Below are positions 60,067 to 62,178 of a stretch of 62,178 nucleotides of DNA, piece by piece. Numbering within the stretch: position 1 is the stretch's first letter; each line of letters begins with the position of its first letter. The stretch comes from a virus. The stretch spans positions 1 to 62,178 of IMG/VR virus record IMGVR_UViG_3300032431_000082; one strand, given 5' to 3'. A program made the translations under genes and the position numbers. The notes beneath the pieces are model-generated. The model had not been told where the DNA came from. It made no database searches and worked only from the letters and a program-made list of their open reading frames with translations.

Positions 60067-60737
60067 GACTCGAAGGATGCTATCACTGCACCCCCAGACA
60101 TCCCATACCATGATGGGTCATTACTTTGTGCATTAGAGGTACTGCCCCAGCCACCTCCCCTACCATCACGTACCTGTAAGATGGATACATCTGTGCCCAT
60201 GAAGAGATTAGTAGCCGGTGCTGTCATTGGTATCAATTGAGCTACCCTCTCCCCTCTGAGAAGGATAATCGGTACCTCATATGCACTGTATAAGGCTAGC
60301 AATACCTCACCTCGGTACTCACTATCAATCACACCAATAGAGTTATGTAATCTCAACCCTATCCGTGTACTAGTAGATGACCGCAGACATACCATGAACC
60401 ATAGCCCCTGTTGTACATCCTGTGGGAGTGTATGAATGCCTGTGCGGAATAGGGGTGGGTTGTATTGCATCTGCCATAGGGCATCATCTTTGATAGTGTA
60501 AGGTGAGCCTTTAGGCAGTACCCCCTCTTTATAGCCAATACTATCTAAGATGTTCTGATTAATGGCACTGAGAGGCGCTGTACGTGTCATCTCCCGTGGT
60601 ACTTGTGATAGTGGGGGGATTATCACATCGTCTGCCAGTGATAGGTCATAGCCTGCATCTGATGTCCTACCCGGCTTGATTAATGTGTTGTCGGGGCAGT
60701 GTGGCTGTCTGAGGATGTCGATATTATGCGAGGTCAT
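60063..60737 (-). CDS. dut: dUTPase (dUTP diphosphatase), 224 aa
   Basis: All five trimeric dUTPase motifs are visible: TSDAGYDLSLAD (motif 1, residues ~25-36), CLRSSTS (2), SIGVIDSEYRGEV (3), RGERVAQLIP (4) and GRGGGWGSTSNA (5, with Trp replacing the usual Phe). The enzyme hydrolyses dUTP to dUMP and so feeds ThyX and keeps uracil out of phage DNA. At 224 residues it is longer than the usual ~150, with an insertion between motifs 1 and 2 (residues ~45-100). Its 3' end overlaps the UDG-like gene. Confidence 0.9.
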   Translation of the reverse strand: MTSHNIDILRQPHCPDNTLIKPGRTSDAGYDLSLADDVIIPPLSQVPREMTRTAPLSAINQNILDSIGYKEGVLPKGSPYTIKDDALWQMQYNPPLFRTGIHTLPQDVQQGLWFMVCLRSSTSTRIGLRLHNSIGVIDSEYRGEVLLALYSAYEVPIILLRGERVAQLIPMTAPATNLFMGTDVSILQVRDGRGGGWGSTSNAQSNDPSWYGMSGGAVIASFES

Positions 60738-60765
60738 AGGAAGTACCTAATTGTTGTGTGTTGTA

Positions 60766-61854
60766 TTATGCTAATGCACTAACTAGTACATCTGTAGTGC
60801 CGCTATCACTGTGCGAGGATAGTAATAACATATCCATAGCCTTCTCGTTATCGGTAGCGGGGAATGACTTCCCTGTCAATGTAATCAACCCTTTAGGTAA
60901 TGCGGATAGGGCTGATAGTAATGTAGTAGGGGCATACTTATTATCACCCATAGTGAGGATAGCATCTTCCATATCCTCAGACTCTTGTTGCGTCATGGCT
61001 ATCTTAGTAGGAGATGTGGTACCGGTGACAGTCAATTCAATGTAAGGGAAGGGGTCATTGTAAGATAAGGTGACTGATGTGGGTGTTGATAGTGCACTCC
61101 AATTCAGGGCAGATAGGAAGTCTGATTGTTGTACCCTTAATGTATACACACTAGGTAATGCAGATATAGTATCCACTACGTCATTCTTAGCGAAGTCTGT
61201 CAGTGGTACCAATAGTTCCACGCACCCATCTACTAACCCCAAGTAACTCTTACCGTGATGGTAAAGTACAGCCTCCTTCATCTTCTTCATGATAGTGAGG
61301 ATATGTACAGATACCTCTGTGAATACGGGTAGGGCGCACGTGTAGGCGGTGGGGATAATGGTACGTATTACTGCACCCGATATATTACTATTCAGTACCA
61401 CACCATAATCCTGTAACGATAAGGTAGATAGTGCCTTCCCATCCTCACAATTCAAGCTAGTCAAGTCAACACTAGCACCCGAGAATAGTTGTGTCTTCAC
61501 ACCCATATCATTAGGTAATGTAGGGTGCGAGGCACATAAGACTATATCCTGTGATGCGTACCCTTGTACCTGGTACATCAGCGCCTGACCTAATGTGACA
61601 GTCAGTTCACGCCCAACAGGGACTAGCGAGGACACCTTAACTAACTGCGCCCCATCTACCCAGACAGTGCCATCTAAGACCCCTTCTACTTCAATAGAGG
61701 AGTGGAGTATAGCCCCACCTCCCATAGCTGTAGCTGTCAATATATTACCTGTAAGATTAAGGCGTACTTCCTTTTCACCCTTCTTAGCGGCTAATGCCCA
61801 AGCTGTCTTGATAGCTAATACGTAGCTGATGATATCCTTTACAATGTACTTCAT
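60766..61854 (-). CDS. DNA polymerase sliding clamp (DnaN-like), 362 aa
   Basis: The length is that of bacterial beta clamps (about 366 residues), and the sequence divides into three similar beta-rich thirds (for example residues ~1-120, 120-240, 240-362). The N-terminus ISYVLAIKTAWALAAKKGEK then LNLTGNILTATAM has the layout of a clamp domain. Motif identity is low, so the call rests on length, fold pattern and position as first gene of an operon with clamp-loader ATPase and delta-like subunit. It would tether a DNA polymerase encoded elsewhere in the genome. The non-coding structured region upstream may hold its promoter. Confidence 0.65.
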   Translation of the reverse strand: MKYIVKDIISYVLAIKTAWALAAKKGEKEVRLNLTGNILTATAMGGGAILHSSIEVEGVLDGTVWVDGAQLVKVSSLVPVGRELTVTLGQALMYQVQGYASQDIVLCASHPTLPNDMGVKTQLFSGASVDLTSLNCEDGKALSTLSLQDYGVVLNSNISGAVIRTIIPTAYTCALPVFTEVSVHILTIMKKMKEAVLYHHGKSYLGLVDGCVELLVPLTDFAKNDVVDTISALPSVYTLRVQQSDFLSALNWSALSTPTSVTLSYNDPFPYIELTVTGTTSPTKIAMTQQESEDMEDAILTMGDNKYAPTTLLSALSALPKGLITLTGKSFPATDNEKAMDMLLLSSHSDSGTTDVLVSALA

Positions 61855-61859
61855 AAAAA

Positions 61860-62178
61860 CTCTCGGTAAGTGGGAAACTCAGTGGCTTGAGCCCTGAGAT
61901 AGGAACAACGTGGGTGGTTTTAACCACCGTGAATCTATCCATTACCGCCTTGGGGTTGCTTGGCTCGGTGTACTTTTGTAGTGTACTCTCAATGGGACAA
62001 TTACCATTTCAAGCTTCGCAATCCTGTACGCATAATGGTCGGCAGAAATGCCTCTCCCTCGCGGGGTAATGTTCGCTTCGCCAATGTTATAAGGGCTTGT
62101 TGGGCTTGCAACACTGTTCCAGTGACTTTAGAACTGTTTAATTACAAACGACAGAGCAGAGAACTAGCTACGCTGGGA
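61860..62178 (+). ncRNA. structured non-coding RNA candidate, HEARO/omega-RNA-like (continues past window)
   Basis: About 320 bases upstream of the clamp gene contain no credible gene and many helices. Helices seen: CTCAG/CTGAG with GGCT/AGCC (61879-61899); GATAG/CTATC enclosing GGTGGTT/AACCACC (61899-61940); long-range GGGTTGC/GCAATCC (61954-61960 with 62019-62025) enclosing GTGTAC/GTGTAC with G-U pairs; GGCA-GAAA-TGCC (62042-62053), a GNRA tetraloop hairpin; CCC-TCGC-GGG (62057-62066); and TGTTG/CAACA (62099-62114). This multi-stem layout and length resemble the HEARO RNA that lies directly upstream of IscB-type HNH nuclease genes and carries the guide at its 5' end. The match is by memory of the class, not by search; an intron or insertion-sequence end is the alternative. 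Confidence 0.5.

Noticed and set aside
61887-62069. 60-residue plus-strand open frame in the right-edge region
   Set aside because: It runs across several strong hairpins of the RNA candidate and has no Shine-Dalgarno; treated as non-coding.
1-62178. Alternative genetic code (stop codon reassignment), as in some large phages
   Set aside because: Long genes end at TAA, TAG and TGA in sensible places and no gene needs an internal stop to be read through.

Overview
The window is a 62 kb piece of a large tailed double-stranded DNA phage genome. It is not host chromosome: it carries a terminase large subunit, a 3209-residue tape-measure-like protein, baseplate and fibre genes, and a phage-style replication and nucleotide-metabolism block. 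No portal, capsid, integrase, DNA polymerase or RNA polymerase gene lies inside it, so the genome continues on both sides. Genes are packed tightly, with many ATGA-type overlaps. By eye, AGG/AGA arginine, ATA isoleucine, TTA leucine and GTA valine codons are frequent, and the phage carries its own tRNA-Arg(CCT) that reads AGG. A cyanobacterial host is an inference. It rests on a phytochrome-class sensor kinase with an Rcp1-like response regulator, and on short dispersed palindromes of a kind I associate with cyanobacterial genomes.

Region 1 (1-25.9 kb, plus strand) is the tail/baseplate/fibre block: a baseplate-J-like C-terminus, a cysteine-rich 1320-residue protein, an unexpected flavin monooxygenase, two paralogous DUF4815-type proteins, two repetitive fibre proteins, a probable tail hub protein and several unrecognised structural proteins. 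One LAGLIDADG homing endonuclease gene sits on the opposite strand. Region 2 (25.9-41.9 kb) holds a short minus-strand cluster with a tandem gene duplication, then terL, two small structural genes, the giant tape-measure-like protein with an N-terminal staphylococcal-nuclease domain, and two helix-turn-helix-type genes, the second a possible small terminase.

Region 3 (41.9-47.0 kb) is mainly minus strand: a string of very small genes (several under 60 codons), tRNA-Arg, a RecB/Cas4-like nuclease with iron-sulfur cysteines, a divergent RuvC-like resolvase and a DnaG-type primase. Region 4 (47.1-50.1 kb) is a plus-strand signalling cassette: GAF-PAS histidine kinase, two single-domain response regulators and a coiled-coil membrane protein. 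Region 5 (50.1-61.9 kb, minus strand) is the replication/nucleotide operon: sliding clamp, dUTPase, uracil-DNA-glycosylase-like protein, clamp-loader ATPase and delta-like subunit, a probable ssDNA-binding protein, SF2 helicase, dNMP kinase, ThyX-like protein and Pif1-like helicase.

The last 320 bases, upstream of the clamp gene, are non-coding and strongly structured. They resemble the HEARO/omega-RNA that precedes IscB nuclease genes, which would predict an iscB-type gene just outside the window. Two families of short palindromic repeats are scattered through the window at gene ends and inside genes. They have been absorbed into protein C-termini and in one case may have split a small gene.
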